Source of the DNA: an uncultured Veillonellaceae bacterium
Lineage (GTDB): Bacteria > Bacillota > Negativicutes > Selenomonadales > Selenomonadaceae
DNA length: 47,506 nucleotides
Assembly (NCBI GenBank): GCA_900314825.1
Contig: OMWS01000016.1
Span: 1 to 47,506 of the forward strand
Reading direction: 5' to 3'
In this document: in pieces, positions 6,674 to 15,036 of the stretch
Position numbering within the stretch: the stretch's first letter is position 1
Layout of the letters: each line of letters starts with the position of its first letter
Notes under the pieces: model-generated
What the model saw: only the letters and a program-made list of their open reading frames with translations
The model's database searches: none
Told to the model about the DNA's origin: nothing
Made by a program: the position numbers and the translations under genes

Positions 6674-6713
6674 AAGGCCGCGAAACCTTGAAAATACAGG
6701 GTTTCGCGGCCTT
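6674..6713. terminator. Bidirectional terminator between integrase and VWA gene
   Basis: AAGGCCGCGAAACC (6674-6687) and GGTTTCGCGGCCTT (6700-6713) form a perfect 14-bp stem with a 12-base loop. Rightward it is followed by ACCGTTTTTG and leftward by CTTGTTTTTTG, so it can end both the integrase and the convergent VWA transcripts. The element-host junction is probably close by. Confidence 0.85.
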
Positions 6714-6819
6714 ACCGTTTTTGATATGTGAATCTACTACAGATTTTGGAATTTCACAACCAATGGAGGCTTCCTATGCCCGCGCAAAACACGTTGGACG
6801 GCTGCTCCAAAGCAAAAGG

Positions 6820-8523
6820 TCAGCGCGCAGCGAGTTCCCGTTCGAGCACGGTACCCGCTTTCTTCGCGAGTTCTTCGACAGCGCGCACGCGGACGAACTG
6901 CGTGCCGAAAATCGTTTGCGCCGCGCCGTCCGTCTCCTCGCCCGGAAACACGCTCTCGACGAGGCCGATGATCTGCACGCCGCTCTTCCGTAGTGCGCGC
7001 GCACTTTCCGCCGCATCGTCGACGGCAGCGCGTCCCATGTAGCTGCGCTCGAGCAAACCGTCCGCACGTGCGAGGCCGAGGTCATCGCCGGGATGCGCAT
7101 CCGTCAGCATCAAGACCACATGACGCTTGCTTGCGGCAACGAAGGAACGGCCGCCACGTTCCAAGAGATACGACAACGCCCTGAGCGCAAGGCCGTCACG
7201 ATTCCAGCCGCGCGCGATGTAGGCCGCGATGCGGCGCGTCGTCCGTTCTTCGAACGACTTCAAGGACGTCAACACCGTCACGCCGCGCACGCTTGCAAAC
7301 GACCAGCATTGGACGGGAATCGTCGCTGCTTGCAAACTCTCTGCGACAAGACGCGCCTCTGCCGCGATGCGCGCTTGCTGTGACTCGCGTGAGGCCGAGG
7401 CATCGAGCAACAGCGTCACATCAAACGACGCATACAGCTCCTCTTCCACGGATTGGAAGACGCGCGCATCTTGGAGCGCCGCTACCCGCCAGGCGCGACT
7501 GGCATGCAAGCGCCCGCGCTTCGCCGCGACCGCGAGCGGCTGCCGCGTCACGTCCACGACATTTTTCAGCCGCGCCGCCAATTCGCGCTGCGCTTGCCTT
7601 AACACCACCGCGTGTTCTTCTGCCCAAGCAAGATTCGTTTCATTCCCCGCACCCTCGGCACGCGCGAAATATACATGCGCGCCTGCATGACTGCCCACGC
7701 AGACATCCGCCTCGATCTCTGCGCGCCGCGTCTCTGAAAAATATGGCGCGCCGAACAGCGCCAGCCCGCGCCGCCAATCGCCTGCGTGCTTCCGGCCGAG
7801 GAATGCCGCCGTCCCGGACGCGCCCATGACGCCCTCATCCGTCCCGCGGCCGCCCTGCCGCGTCGGCGCGTCATCTTGTACGAGCTGCACGGGCAGCACC
7901 CGCCGCAAGGCCGCCAGCATCGCCTCGGGCAGCGCGATATGCCACGCCCTCCGATGACCCACGAGCATCCGCATGCGGAAATAGCGATGCAGCACGTCAT
8001 CGAGTTCCGCCGTCAATTCCTCCGTTGTCCGGACGGGCGGCAGCTTCAGCGCTTCATAGAGTCCATGATCCCACGGATTCCGGAGGCCTGCGTCCTGCCC
8101 CAAAACCTCACGGCAACGCGCTGCTTTCAGCGTCTGAACGACAGAGGCATTCACCATACGCTCTTGCATGGAAATGTCAACATCTTTGAGATCCACGAGA
8201 AACCGTTTCGCATGTTCCCGCTGCATTCCTGCGAGCGCCGGCGCTACTTCCAAAGCGTTCGGGAACACCGCTGATTCCATCCCGAGCCACGCCACATCTG
8301 TCAGCGTATCCGAAAATACCGATTCATGCAGCCCATCAAGCCACGCCATGATTTTTTTTGCATCATAAAAGCGATGCACGAAGCCCACAATCGCATTGAG
8401 GTATGCGTCGGGTGTCCCGTCGCGGAAAAACGCCAGAAATCCCGGCGCAAATCCATACGCCCCCGCCGCCGTCCAGACCTGATTTCTTGCGCGCCTTCGC
8501 GCTGCTTCACGCGAAGAAGCCAT
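6820..8523 (-). CDS. VWA-domain protein, partner of MoxR ATPase
   Basis: This 567-residue protein has a C-terminal von Willebrand A domain. The MIDAS DxSxS (DASAS) is at about residues 371-375, and a second acidic motif (MLTDAHPGDD) follows. The N-terminal ~350 residues are unassigned. Such proteins work with MoxR AAA+ ATPases in metal-cofactor insertion or protein-complex remodelling. The start ATG 8523 (MASSREAARRR) has AGGGAG upstream and overlaps the end of the MoxR gene by 17 bases, implying coupling. An in-frame ATG at 8604 would lie deep in the MoxR gene. The client protein is unknown; no CO dehydrogenase or chelatase gene is nearby. Confidence 0.8.
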   Translation of the reverse strand: MASSREAARRRARNQVWTAAGAYGFAPGFLAFFRDGTPDAYLNAIVGFVHRFYDAKKIMAWLDGLHESVFSDTLTDVAWLGMESAVFPNALEVAPALAGMQREHAKRFLVDLKDVDISMQERMVNASVVQTLKAARCREVLGQDAGLRNPWDHGLYEALKLPPVRTTEELTAELDDVLHRYFRMRMLVGHRRAWHIALPEAMLAALRRVLPVQLVQDDAPTRQGGRGTDEGVMGASGTAAFLGRKHAGDWRRGLALFGAPYFSETRRAEIEADVCVGSHAGAHVYFARAEGAGNETNLAWAEEHAVVLRQAQRELAARLKNVVDVTRQPLAVAAKRGRLHASRAWRVAALQDARVFQSVEEELYASFDVTLLLDASASRESQQARIAAEARLVAESLQAATIPVQCWSFASVRGVTVLTSLKSFEERTTRRIAAYIARGWNRDGLALRALSYLLERGGRSFVAASKRHVVLMLTDAHPGDDLGLARADGLLERSYMGRAAVDDAAESARALRKSGVQIIGLVESVFPGEETDGAAQTIFGTQFVRVRAVEELAKKAGTVLERELAAR

Positions 8524-9460
8524 CAGCCTTGTCTCCCTCTGCAACGAACAAGCGAACGACATCGAACGCAATCTCGCGTTCCTCTTCTTCCATGCACTTG
8601 TCAATCATGCCCATCGCGATGGCTTGCCATGGGGTTACGCCAAACTGCATCATGCGAACGGCGGAACGAAGCCCGCGCAAATCCACAGCATGGCTCGAAA
8701 TCTCACCCTGCGCGTGCTTTTCTGCGAGCGCAAGGAACAATTTGCAAAGCACACTTCTTCCATTCGATGATAACTCTGGGCACCCCTTCTCCAGTAGTGA
8801 CAGAAGCGCCGTTTCTGTGAGTTCCGGCATACGAAGAACAACGAATCTCGAAGCCAACGCTTCATTGAGCTCGCGCGTCCCCGCATATCCGTGGTTCATC
8901 GTGCCGATGATGCGTGCCGCCGGCGAAAGCTCCACGACGCCATGCCCCGGCACTTCGACCATGCCGCGGTCATCGAGCAGCGAATGCAGTACCGCAAGCG
9001 CCTCATTGCGCGCCATGTTGATCTCATCGAGCACGGCAAAGCCGCCCGCCTCCGCGCATTCGACGATCGGGCCGGGGCGGAAGGCCACGCAGCCGTCGCG
9101 CAAGGTATCCGTTCCGAGCAATCCTTCTGCATCCATCTGCACGTGAAACGACACGTTCCAGACCGGCCGACCGAACACGGCTGCAAGATTCGCCGCGAGC
9201 ATATTTTTGCCTGTCGCTTTCGGCCCGACAAGCAACAAGTGTTCGCCTGCCAAAAGCGCCGCGAGTGCTCCTTCGATCACCGCTCGCCCTTCATAGACGA
9301 ACGGCACGGGCGACGCCTGTCTGCTGCTCTGCAACAACGGGGATTGCTCGCGCCATTCCTTCACGGAAGAAAGCAACGCCTCCGACACGCCTTGCTCCGC
9401 CCACGCCGATGCAATCGCTGCGCCATCGTAATGCACACGTTTCTGTTGTTTCAAACTCAT
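8507..9460 (-). CDS. MoxR-family AAA+ ATPase
   Basis: The 317-residue AAA+ protein has a Walker A GPKATGKN at residues 79-86 (GxxxxGKN, with Asn replacing the usual Ser/Thr), Walker B AVLDEIN, a sensor-1-like GTMNHGYAGTRELNEA and a C-terminal lid. MoxR proteins act as chaperone-like remodelers with VWA-domain partners, matching the overlapping downstream gene. The start ATG 9460 is chosen because GAGG lies six bases upstream; another in-frame ATG at 9466 is possible. The lysine of the P-loop is present, so it should bind ATP. Confidence 0.85.
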   Translation of the reverse strand: MSLKQQKRVHYDGAAIASAWAEQGVSEALLSSVKEWREQSPLLQSSRQASPVPFVYEGRAVIEGALAALLAGEHLLLVGPKATGKNMLAANLAAVFGRPVWNVSFHVQMDAEGLLGTDTLRDGCVAFRPGPIVECAEAGGFAVLDEINMARNEALAVLHSLLDDRGMVEVPGHGVVELSPAARIIGTMNHGYAGTRELNEALASRFVVLRMPELTETALLSLLEKGCPELSSNGRSVLCKLFLALAEKHAQGEISSHAVDLRGLRSAVRMMQFGVTPWQAIAMGMIDKCMEEEEREIAFDVVRLFVAEGDKADGFFA

Positions 9461-9544
9461 CAACATCCTCACACAAACATCCGGCCTTGATGTCGTGAGA
9501 GTAGCGCGCCAAGGCCGAACAACCGTCAAGTGACGGCAATCCTA

Positions 9545-11158
9545 TCAAATATTATACGGCGTGAACAGTTTGCGCAAATAGTTGCGCCCTTTCGTGAGCA
9601 CCTTGATGATCGGCTCCATCTGCTTCGGCTGGCGCAGCACGAGCGACAGCACGCGCTGGCGCAGCTGACGGTAATCCGCATCGAAATCACGCAGCACGTC
9701 TTCCATTTCCATCTCGACGGAGACTTCCGGGATGTTCGACGGCTGGACTTCCGACGCGCGGCCCGTGATCTGCACGAGGTCGCCACGGAACGGCACGTAC
9801 GCCTCACACTTGCATTCTTTCTGGATGCGCGCTTTCAGCGCTTCCTGCGATTGTGCTTCGCCGTGGACGATGAAGATTTTCGCTGGCTTCGGATTCTGGA
9901 TCCCCGAGATCCACTCGATGAGCTGGTTCGAATCCGCGTGCGCCGAGAAACCGTCCATGCTCTTGATTTGCGCCTTGACCGCGACTTCCTCGCCGAGCAC
10001 GCGCACGCGCGAGATGCCGTCGACGAGGCGGCGTCCGAGGCTGCCCTCCGCCTGATAGCCGACAAAGAGGATCGTCGACTCCGGCCGCCAGAGATTGTGC
10101 TTCAGATGATGCAGGATGCGGCCGGCATCGCACATGCCTGACGCCGAGATGATGATCGCGCTGCCCTCTTCGCTATTGAGCGCGCGCGACTCCGCCGCCG
10201 TCTCGCAGACGCGCACTTGCGGGAACTTGATGATTTTGCCGCTTTCCCGGAAGAGTTCGAGCGCCTCTTCGTCGAAGTCCTGCTCGTTCTTGAGGAATAC
10301 GCGCGTCGCATTGATGGCGAGCGGGCTGTCGATGATGATCGGGATGTCCGGATCGAGCCGCCCCTGCTTCGAGAGGTTGTAGAAATAATACAGCAGCGTC
10401 TGCGTGCGGCCGACGGCGAACGACGGGATGACGAGGTTGCCGCCGCGATCCATCGTGTCGTTGACGATCTCGAGGAGCCTCGTCTCCTTGTCATAAATCT
10501 GGTGCAGGCGGTCGCCATACGTCGATTCAATGACGAGGAAGTCCGCGCCCGTCTCTGGCGTCGGGTCCTTGAGGATCGGCTGGTTCGGCTGGCCGAGGTC
10601 GCCCGAGAACACGAGCTTCGTCGTCTTGCCGCCCTCCGTGACGAACACTTCGCGATACGCCGAGCCGAGGATATGACCGGCATCTTTGTAGATCACGCGG
10701 ACGTTGTCCGCGAGCTGGAACTCTTTTTCATACGGCACGACGACGAGATGTTTCAGCGCCTCCATCGCATCGTCGATGTCATACAACGCCGTGACGGGCG
10801 TGTCACCGCGCCGGCGTCCCTTGCGGTTCTGGAGCTCCGCGTCCGACGTCTGGATGTGCGCCGAGTCCGGCAGCATGATGCGGCAGAGCTCGCACGTCGA
10901 TTTCGTTGCGTAGATGGACTCCGAGAATCCTTCCTTGACGAGCTTCGGCAGCAGGCCGCAGTGATCGACATGCGCATGCGTGAGGAGCACGCCCTCGATG
11001 TCCGATGGCACGAACGGGAATTCTTCGTAGTTCAGATCGCGCACGCGCTTCGAGCCTTGGAACATGCCGCAGTCGATGAGGAAATGCTGCTCGTTCGTCT
11101 CGAGCAGGTAGCACGAGCCCGTGACCGTATGGGCCGCGCCAATGAATTCGAGCCGCAT
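9545..11158 (-). CDS. Beta-CASP metallo-beta-lactamase-fold RNase-like protein
   Basis: This 537-residue protein has the zinc-binding HxHxDH motif (THAHVDH, residues 60-66), a later GDLG aspartate and the beta-CASP cap with VESTYGDR, then ASGMCDAGR and FSAHAD. This is the domain order of YSH1/CPSF73-like enzymes, which cleave RNA (some bacterial members are endo- or exonucleases). A C-terminal extension of ~70 residues follows. The start ATG 11158 has AAAGGAGTGG upstream. No operon partner is visible to its right; MoxR follows 85 bases downstream. RNA cleavage is inferred from the family. Confidence 0.85.
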   Translation of the reverse strand: MRLEFIGAAHTVTGSCYLLETNEQHFLIDCGMFQGSKRVRDLNYEEFPFVPSDIEGVLLTHAHVDHCGLLPKLVKEGFSESIYATKSTCELCRIMLPDSAHIQTSDAELQNRKGRRRGDTPVTALYDIDDAMEALKHLVVVPYEKEFQLADNVRVIYKDAGHILGSAYREVFVTEGGKTTKLVFSGDLGQPNQPILKDPTPETGADFLVIESTYGDRLHQIYDKETRLLEIVNDTMDRGGNLVIPSFAVGRTQTLLYYFYNLSKQGRLDPDIPIIIDSPLAINATRVFLKNEQDFDEEALELFRESGKIIKFPQVRVCETAAESRALNSEEGSAIIISASGMCDAGRILHHLKHNLWRPESTILFVGYQAEGSLGRRLVDGISRVRVLGEEVAVKAQIKSMDGFSAHADSNQLIEWISGIQNPKPAKIFIVHGEAQSQEALKARIQKECKCEAYVPFRGDLVQITGRASEVQPSNIPEVSVEMEMEDVLRDFDADYRQLRQRVLSLVLRQPKQMEPIIKVLTKGRNYLRKLFTPYNI

Positions 11159-11273
11159 ATCATTCCACTCCTTTCAAAATAGCATCCTGACGTTCGCTGT
11201 TTATTATTTGTAGTATTCTGAATTCAAGGCGCGTGTTCCTGCTTTTGAACAAAATTTTTCTTTGGAAGACAGC

Positions 11274-11303
11274 AAAAACGGCTGCGCCCAGAGGCACAAC
11301 CGT
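11274..11303 (-). terminator. Terminator of glutamine synthetase gene
   Basis: On the minus strand ACGGTTGTGCC pairs with GGCGCAGCCGT, using two G-U pairs, and is followed by TTTTTG. It lies about 85 bases past the glnA stop codon. Confidence 0.7.
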
Positions 11304-11337
11304 CTTCGCTATTGTATGGGTGGTCCAACAATCGTTT

Positions 11338-11369
11338 ATTTCAATCCACGCTCTTTGGAGAGAGCGTCC
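11338..11369 (-). repeat. Solitary type I-C-like CRISPR repeat
   Basis: On the minus strand the segment ends in GAGCGTGGATTGAAAT, the hallmark 3' end of type I-C repeats, after a CGCTCT/AGAGCG stem with a six-base loop. Total length is about 32 bases, as usual. No second copy was found nearby or elsewhere in the window, and there are no cas genes. It lies between the glnA stop codon and its terminator. Confidence 0.5.
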
Positions 11370-11388
11370 ATTGGATTGCGGGTTACCA

Positions 11389-13275
11389 TCAAATCATGTT
11401 CTTCTCGTACGCATCATAGAGCGCTTTGAGTTCTTCGACCTTGTCGTACATCTCGACCTGCAGGCCGGATGCCGTCGCGTAGTCGCCATCGTTCAGCGCA
11501 TTGATGAGCAGCGTGAAGAGGCTCTTCTCGTCGATGCTGTCTTTCGCGAGGTACGTGCGGAGGCCGTTGATCTTGTTCCAGTTGTAGGAATCCTGATCCG
11601 TGACGTACGCGCCTTTGATTTCTTTGGCTTTGCGCACGATCGCGCGGTTCTCCGGGATGATGCGGCTCACGAGTTCCGTCTTCCAACGGAGCAGTGCGCC
11701 ATCGCGGAACGCATCGATGATCTGCGGACGCAGGGCGCCGCCCGCCGTGATGACCTTGAGCTTGTCAGGATAATTTTCAAAGCCCTGCATATTTTCCCAA
11801 ACGGTTGCCGGAGGCGCACCGAAGAGGTGGTCGCGCTCTTCGTCCGTGTAATCCTCGAACACATCGTCCTCGGAACGGTATGCGCGGTCCTTCTCGAGAT
11901 AGAAGCCGTCGTCGCCCGCGTTCTTCGAGAGCTCGGCGACGCATTCTTTCGTCGACTTCGCGATCGAGGCCGTGATGCCGTCGAGCATCGCGCTGTAGAT
12001 GGCTGCGAGCACGAGGTACGTGTTCGTGTACGGGTTGCAAGCGCGGAGCTCGAAACGCGTCGCCATCGGATTGTCGAGGTCGCGGATGAGGCCGGCGAGG
12101 ATCGTGCGGTTGCGGGACGGCACGGCCGGATTGTGGCCGAGCGACGTGACGATGCAGACCGGAGCCTCGAAGCCCGGCTTCAAGCGGTTCAGCGAATCAT
12201 TCGTCGCGGAGACGAACGGATTGATGACTTCGTAATTTTTGAGGAGGCCCATGATGGAGCCGTAGCCGACGACGCTCATGAAGTCTTCCTTCGGCTGTGC
12301 TGCAGCGAAGAGGTTCACGAGCTTGCCATCTTTCGTGACAGCCGCCATGCCGATATGCGTATGCTCGCCGTTGCCTGCGAGGCCGATCATCGGTTTTGCC
12401 TTGAACGAGACTTCGAGGCCGTTGCCGCGGAAGATCTCGCGCACGATCGTGCGGACGAAAATCTCGTTGTCGCACGCCTGCAACGCATCCGCGAAGCGCC
12501 AGTCGATCTCGATCTGCTCGCAGACATGGGACATACGGCCGCTCTCGTCGATCTGGCCCTTCATGCCGCCGACTTCCTTATGGCCCATTTCGCATTTCAG
12601 GCCGTAGCGCTCAAGCGTCAGCACGCACTCCTCGAGCGCCGTGCGGACGGCGCCGTGCGTGCGCTCCCAATACTGTTCCTGCATGACCTGCGACGCGGAC
12701 ATCTCCTCGATGTCGGCATCCTCGAGCGGCGTCTTGACCCAGAACTCGAGCTCCGTCGCGGACGTGAAGGAAATATCGTCGATCTGATCGCCCTTGACCG
12801 CGAGGCCAGCGATGTCTGGATGTGCATGGAAGAGGTCGAGGAGGCCTTTCTTCACATACGTGAGGCTGTCGGCGAGGATGGCGCGCGCGTCGACGCGCTT
12901 GCCCTCATGGATGAGGAACGACGGGATGCGCAGCGTGCCGATCGGCTTCTCCGTCTCTTCGTCGTAATGCTCGAAGTTGTAATCCACGAACCAGTTGACA
13001 TCCGGATCGACCGGCATATCGACTTTCGCGTTGTTCAGCGTTGCGATGCCCGGCAGCACGACGGAAGAACCATCCGTCTGCACGGCGCAGCCTGCATAGA
13101 AGTCGTCGATGTCCTTGAGGAAAATACGCATCGGGATTTTCTCGTCCGTGTCGTTGCCGGCCATATCGATGCCGACGAGCGAGACGAATTTGATCTCGGG
13201 ATGTGCCTCGAGCATCTTCTTGACGTCTGCGCGATCCGTGTGTGTGGGGATCACATAGAGGAGTTCATCTAACAT
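11389..13275 (-). CDS. glnA: Glutamine synthetase (long ~630-residue type)
   Basis: The 628-residue enzyme condenses glutamate and ammonia to glutamine with ATP. Glutamine-synthetase motifs are visible: GLAGNGEHTHIGM (ATP-binding histidine region), VTSLGHNPAVPSRNR, and RFELRACNPYTNTYLVLAA near the adenylylation/product region. It is longer than the ~450-residue GSI enzymes because of a C-terminal extension and inserts, as in several anaerobic Firmicutes. The start is ATG 13275 behind AAGGGTGG. A longer in-frame extension to 13401 is rejected because it lies within the leader, just after the promoter at 13414-13442. Expression is probably controlled by the attenuator-like leader and ends at 11274-11303. 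Confidence 0.88.
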   Translation of the reverse strand: MLDELLYVIPTHTDRADVKKMLEAHPEIKFVSLVGIDMAGNDTDEKIPMRIFLKDIDDFYAGCAVQTDGSSVVLPGIATLNNAKVDMPVDPDVNWFVDYNFEHYDEETEKPIGTLRIPSFLIHEGKRVDARAILADSLTYVKKGLLDLFHAHPDIAGLAVKGDQIDDISFTSATELEFWVKTPLEDADIEEMSASQVMQEQYWERTHGAVRTALEECVLTLERYGLKCEMGHKEVGGMKGQIDESGRMSHVCEQIEIDWRFADALQACDNEIFVRTIVREIFRGNGLEVSFKAKPMIGLAGNGEHTHIGMAAVTKDGKLVNLFAAAQPKEDFMSVVGYGSIMGLLKNYEVINPFVSATNDSLNRLKPGFEAPVCIVTSLGHNPAVPSRNRTILAGLIRDLDNPMATRFELRACNPYTNTYLVLAAIYSAMLDGITASIAKSTKECVAELSKNAGDDGFYLEKDRAYRSEDDVFEDYTDEERDHLFGAPPATVWENMQGFENYPDKLKVITAGGALRPQIIDAFRDGALLRWKTELVSRIIPENRAIVRKAKEIKGAYVTDQDSYNWNKINGLRTYLAKDSIDEKSLFTLLINALNDGDYATASGLQVEMYDKVEELKALYDAYEKNMI

Positions 13276-13312
13276 GTTGTACCACCCTTTTCTTTCTGCA
13301 GGAAACCCTGCG

Positions 13313-13361
13313 AAAAAAACAAAAGCCCTGCCGTCACGAACGACAAGAGCGATAACGCTCT
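13313..13361 (-). promoter_or_regulatory. Attenuator-like leader of glnA
   Basis: In the leader RNA, AGAGCG/CGCTCT (13346-13351, 13356-13361) forms one hairpin. An alternative hairpin pairs GCTCT with AGGGC (about 13325-13329) and GTC with GAC, followed by TTTTGTTTTTTT. The two share bases, so one excludes the other. This fits an antitermination switch upstream of a nitrogen gene, such as the ANTAR-type, though the loop sequence does not clearly match the ANTAR consensus. Confidence 0.55.
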
Positions 13362-13413
13362 CACACTCATGACTGCACGGCTCCATTGCCTTGTTCTTCA
13401 CTTGACGGTTCTT

Positions 13414-13442
13414 ATACTAGCAGAAAAACGTCCGCGTGTAAA
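13414..13442 (-). promoter_or_regulatory. Promoter of glnA
   Basis: On the minus strand TTTACA (13437-13442) and TAGTAT (13414-13419) are spaced by 17 bases. Transcription would start near 13407, leaving a leader of about 130 bases. Confidence 0.75.
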
Positions 13443-13534
13443 GTATTTTTTGCACAAAGAAATTGTATACATAAAACGGATGCCAGCAATACTCCAAATC
13501 GCGTGATTTCAACGATTGCTCCGAAGTTCTCGTT

Positions 13535-13870
13535 TCAATACGCGAGTCCGTTCTCCTTCGCGATGCGGATGACCTCGTCGACGGTTGTCTCATTGTCGGA
13601 AGCGATGTCCGCATAAGCGACGTGGCGCTTCAGCTGGTTGCGGATCGTGCGCAGCGTCTTTTCAGCGATGCCTTCGGCCTTGCCCTGCGCTCTGCTTTTT
13701 TCGTGAATTTCTTCCATAATCTTGCACATGTTCATCACCCCGTGTTCATCCGACTTGAAATACCGTGCGCGCTCCGCAAGAATCTTCGAGTGCATCTTCT
13801 CCGGGTCTTTACACGCGAAATCCTGCATGAGCAATCCTAGCGGCGTGTCGTCATGATCTTCCTTCGTCAT
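13535..13870 (-). pseudogene. C-terminal remnant of an Rpn/PD-(D/E)XK transposase-like nuclease
   Basis: The 111 residues match only the C-terminal part of Rpn-family recombination-promoting nucleases (TPLGLLMQDFACKDPEKMHSK, then LAERARYFKSDE, ending in a helical basic tail). Full-length members are about 300 residues with the PD-(D/E)XK nuclease at the N-terminus, which is missing here. The gene ends normally at TGA. It begins 18 bases after the HicB-like gene, with no nuclease-domain sequence upstream, so it is a truncated relic, probably of an insertion or deletion next to the restriction-modification locus. Confidence 0.65.
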
Positions 13871-13888
13871 GCGCCGCGCATCCTGTCT

Positions 13889-14140
13889 TCAACCCTGCAA
13901 TGCAAGATTCCCGCTGACCTTCGGTTCTTCGTAAAACCGCGGCGCGGGAACGGCCCGGCCGAGCGCTTCCGCCGTCTCAATCCACGACGCAATCGCGTCG
14001 CGCACATTCGAAAGTGCTTCCTGCCGCGTCTCGCCGTCGCTCATGCAACCGGGGAGCTCAGGGACGACGGCGACGAACCCGCCGCCGTCTTCTTTTGAAA
14101 GCGCCGAGATGCGAACTTCATAATCTCCCATGTCAATCAT
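13889..14140 (-). CDS. HicB-like (UPF0150) protein without a HicA partner
   Basis: The 83-residue protein has the HicB partial RNase-H-like fold signature: YEVRISALSKEDGGGFVAVV, then PELPGCMSDGETRQEALSNV and DAIASWIETAE. In HicAB modules this domain neutralises the HicA toxin, and a C-terminal DNA-binding part often follows; neither is here. Its ATG (14138-14140) overlaps the endonuclease stop in TATGATTGA, so its translation should be coupled to the restriction enzyme. It may be an orphan antitoxin or a modulator of the restriction-modification system; the second is a guess. Confidence 0.75.
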   Translation of the reverse strand: MIDMGDYEVRISALSKEDGGGFVAVVPELPGCMSDGETRQEALSNVRDAIASWIETAEALGRAVPAPRFYEEPKVSGNLALQG

Positions 14141-15035
14141 AAAGCGCCTTCCTTATCGCATCGCGATACACATTTCCCTCCGGAAGATTGACAGAAGAAA
14201 ACGCTTCTTGCAATTTATAGACGGTCGTGGAATACTGGTCAACAATGCCCAAAGGCCGGATCACACCGTCTTTCGTCTTTGCCTTGCGATAGTCATAATT
14301 GATAAAGTTGATGGACGCAGATTGCATCGGGAAAGCCGGGAGCTTTTCGCGCCCTCCGAGACGGTTCATGACACGCTCAAAGACAGGAGACGGACAAACG
14401 AAAAACAGGCCTGTGCGACAAAGCTCCTCGCGCTGGAGTACCTGCCCTTTGTAAATGAGTTGCGGGATGATTCGTTTCGATACGTTCTCCCAATTCAGCC
14501 CAAGGTCATTTTTGACAGCGTTACGATTTTCGACTGCTTCTTGCAAAGCATCTTGATAGCTTCCTGTCGTGTCAATCGTCTGAACTTCGATTGCCGTGAA
14601 GTCCACGAGCTCGCCTTTCTTGTTCAGCCGCGCCAAAATCCAATCGACAAAATACGATCCCGAGCCGCTGCGATTCGGGAGGCGGAGTTCCCCGCCCCAA
14701 CCGTGTCCGAAAACCGCGATTGCGCCGTTCCCCTTTTTCGCTTCATCGACCGCCAAGCGTCCCGAACAGAGTGGGAGTTTTCGCGGAAACGCGATGTTTG
14801 CGACCTGATGCAACATCTTGTATTCTTCCGCGTACATCCGATTCGGGCAACAAATGACAGGGGTCTTGTCCTTCACTTGATGCACGGCGCACACACCTGC
14901 GATGGTTCTGTCCTTCAAGACTTTCGTGCATTGCGTCCCCAGAAACGGACATATCCTTTTCGCCGCATAAGAACGCGCCGCATCGGATTCATCACCGACG
15001 CGATAGCCGAAGATTTCATAGATGTATCCAGACAT
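14133..15035 (-). CDS. NotI-family type II restriction endonuclease
   Basis: The 300-residue protein aligns by eye with NotI: the N-terminal IYEIFGYRV block, four cysteines that in NotI hold an iron (CPF at 29, Cys36, GVC at 49, CCPNR at 62-63), a GGEL motif, then the PD-(D/E)XK core with FVDW (Asp) and AIEVQT (Glu-x-Gln) followed by DTTGSY. All these elements are present, so it is probably active. The start ATG 15035 is one base after the methyltransferase stop codon, so the two are coupled. The recognition site cannot be read from sequence; NotI itself cuts GCGGCCGC. Confidence 0.85.
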   Translation of the reverse strand: MSGYIYEIFGYRVGDESDAARSYAAKRICPFLGTQCTKVLKDRTIAGVCAVHQVKDKTPVICCPNRMYAEEYKMLHQVANIAFPRKLPLCSGRLAVDEAKKGNGAIAVFGHGWGGELRLPNRSGSGSYFVDWILARLNKKGELVDFTAIEVQTIDTTGSYQDALQEAVENRNAVKNDLGLNWENVSKRIIPQLIYKGQVLQREELCRTGLFFVCPSPVFERVMNRLGGREKLPAFPMQSASINFINYDYRKAKTKDGVIRPLGIVDQYSTTVYKLQEAFSSVNLPEGNVYRDAIRKALYD

Positions 15036-15036
15036 A

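Noticed and set aside
553..6745. GAATCTAC shared near 555 and 6729 as a possible attachment core
   Set aside because: Only eight bases match and the interval would leave the origin-like repeats outside the element.
10217..11182. Arg/Val-rich plus-strand frame opposite the beta-CASP gene
   Set aside because: It is a shadow of high-GC third-codon bias; no domain or start signal.
11341..11388. A multi-repeat CRISPR array at the solitary repeat
   Set aside because: No second repeat with regular spacing occurs within several hundred bases on either side, so only a single repeat can be claimed.
11389..13401. Longer glutamine synthetase starting at 13401
   Set aside because: The extra 42 codons lie in the leader between promoter and a good ribosome-binding site at 13275, and they contain the attenuator hairpins.
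13870..13889. HicA toxin next to the HicB-like gene
   Set aside because: No HicA-like frame (short, with GSHxxF pattern) is found on either side; the neighbours are the endonuclease and the Rpn relic.
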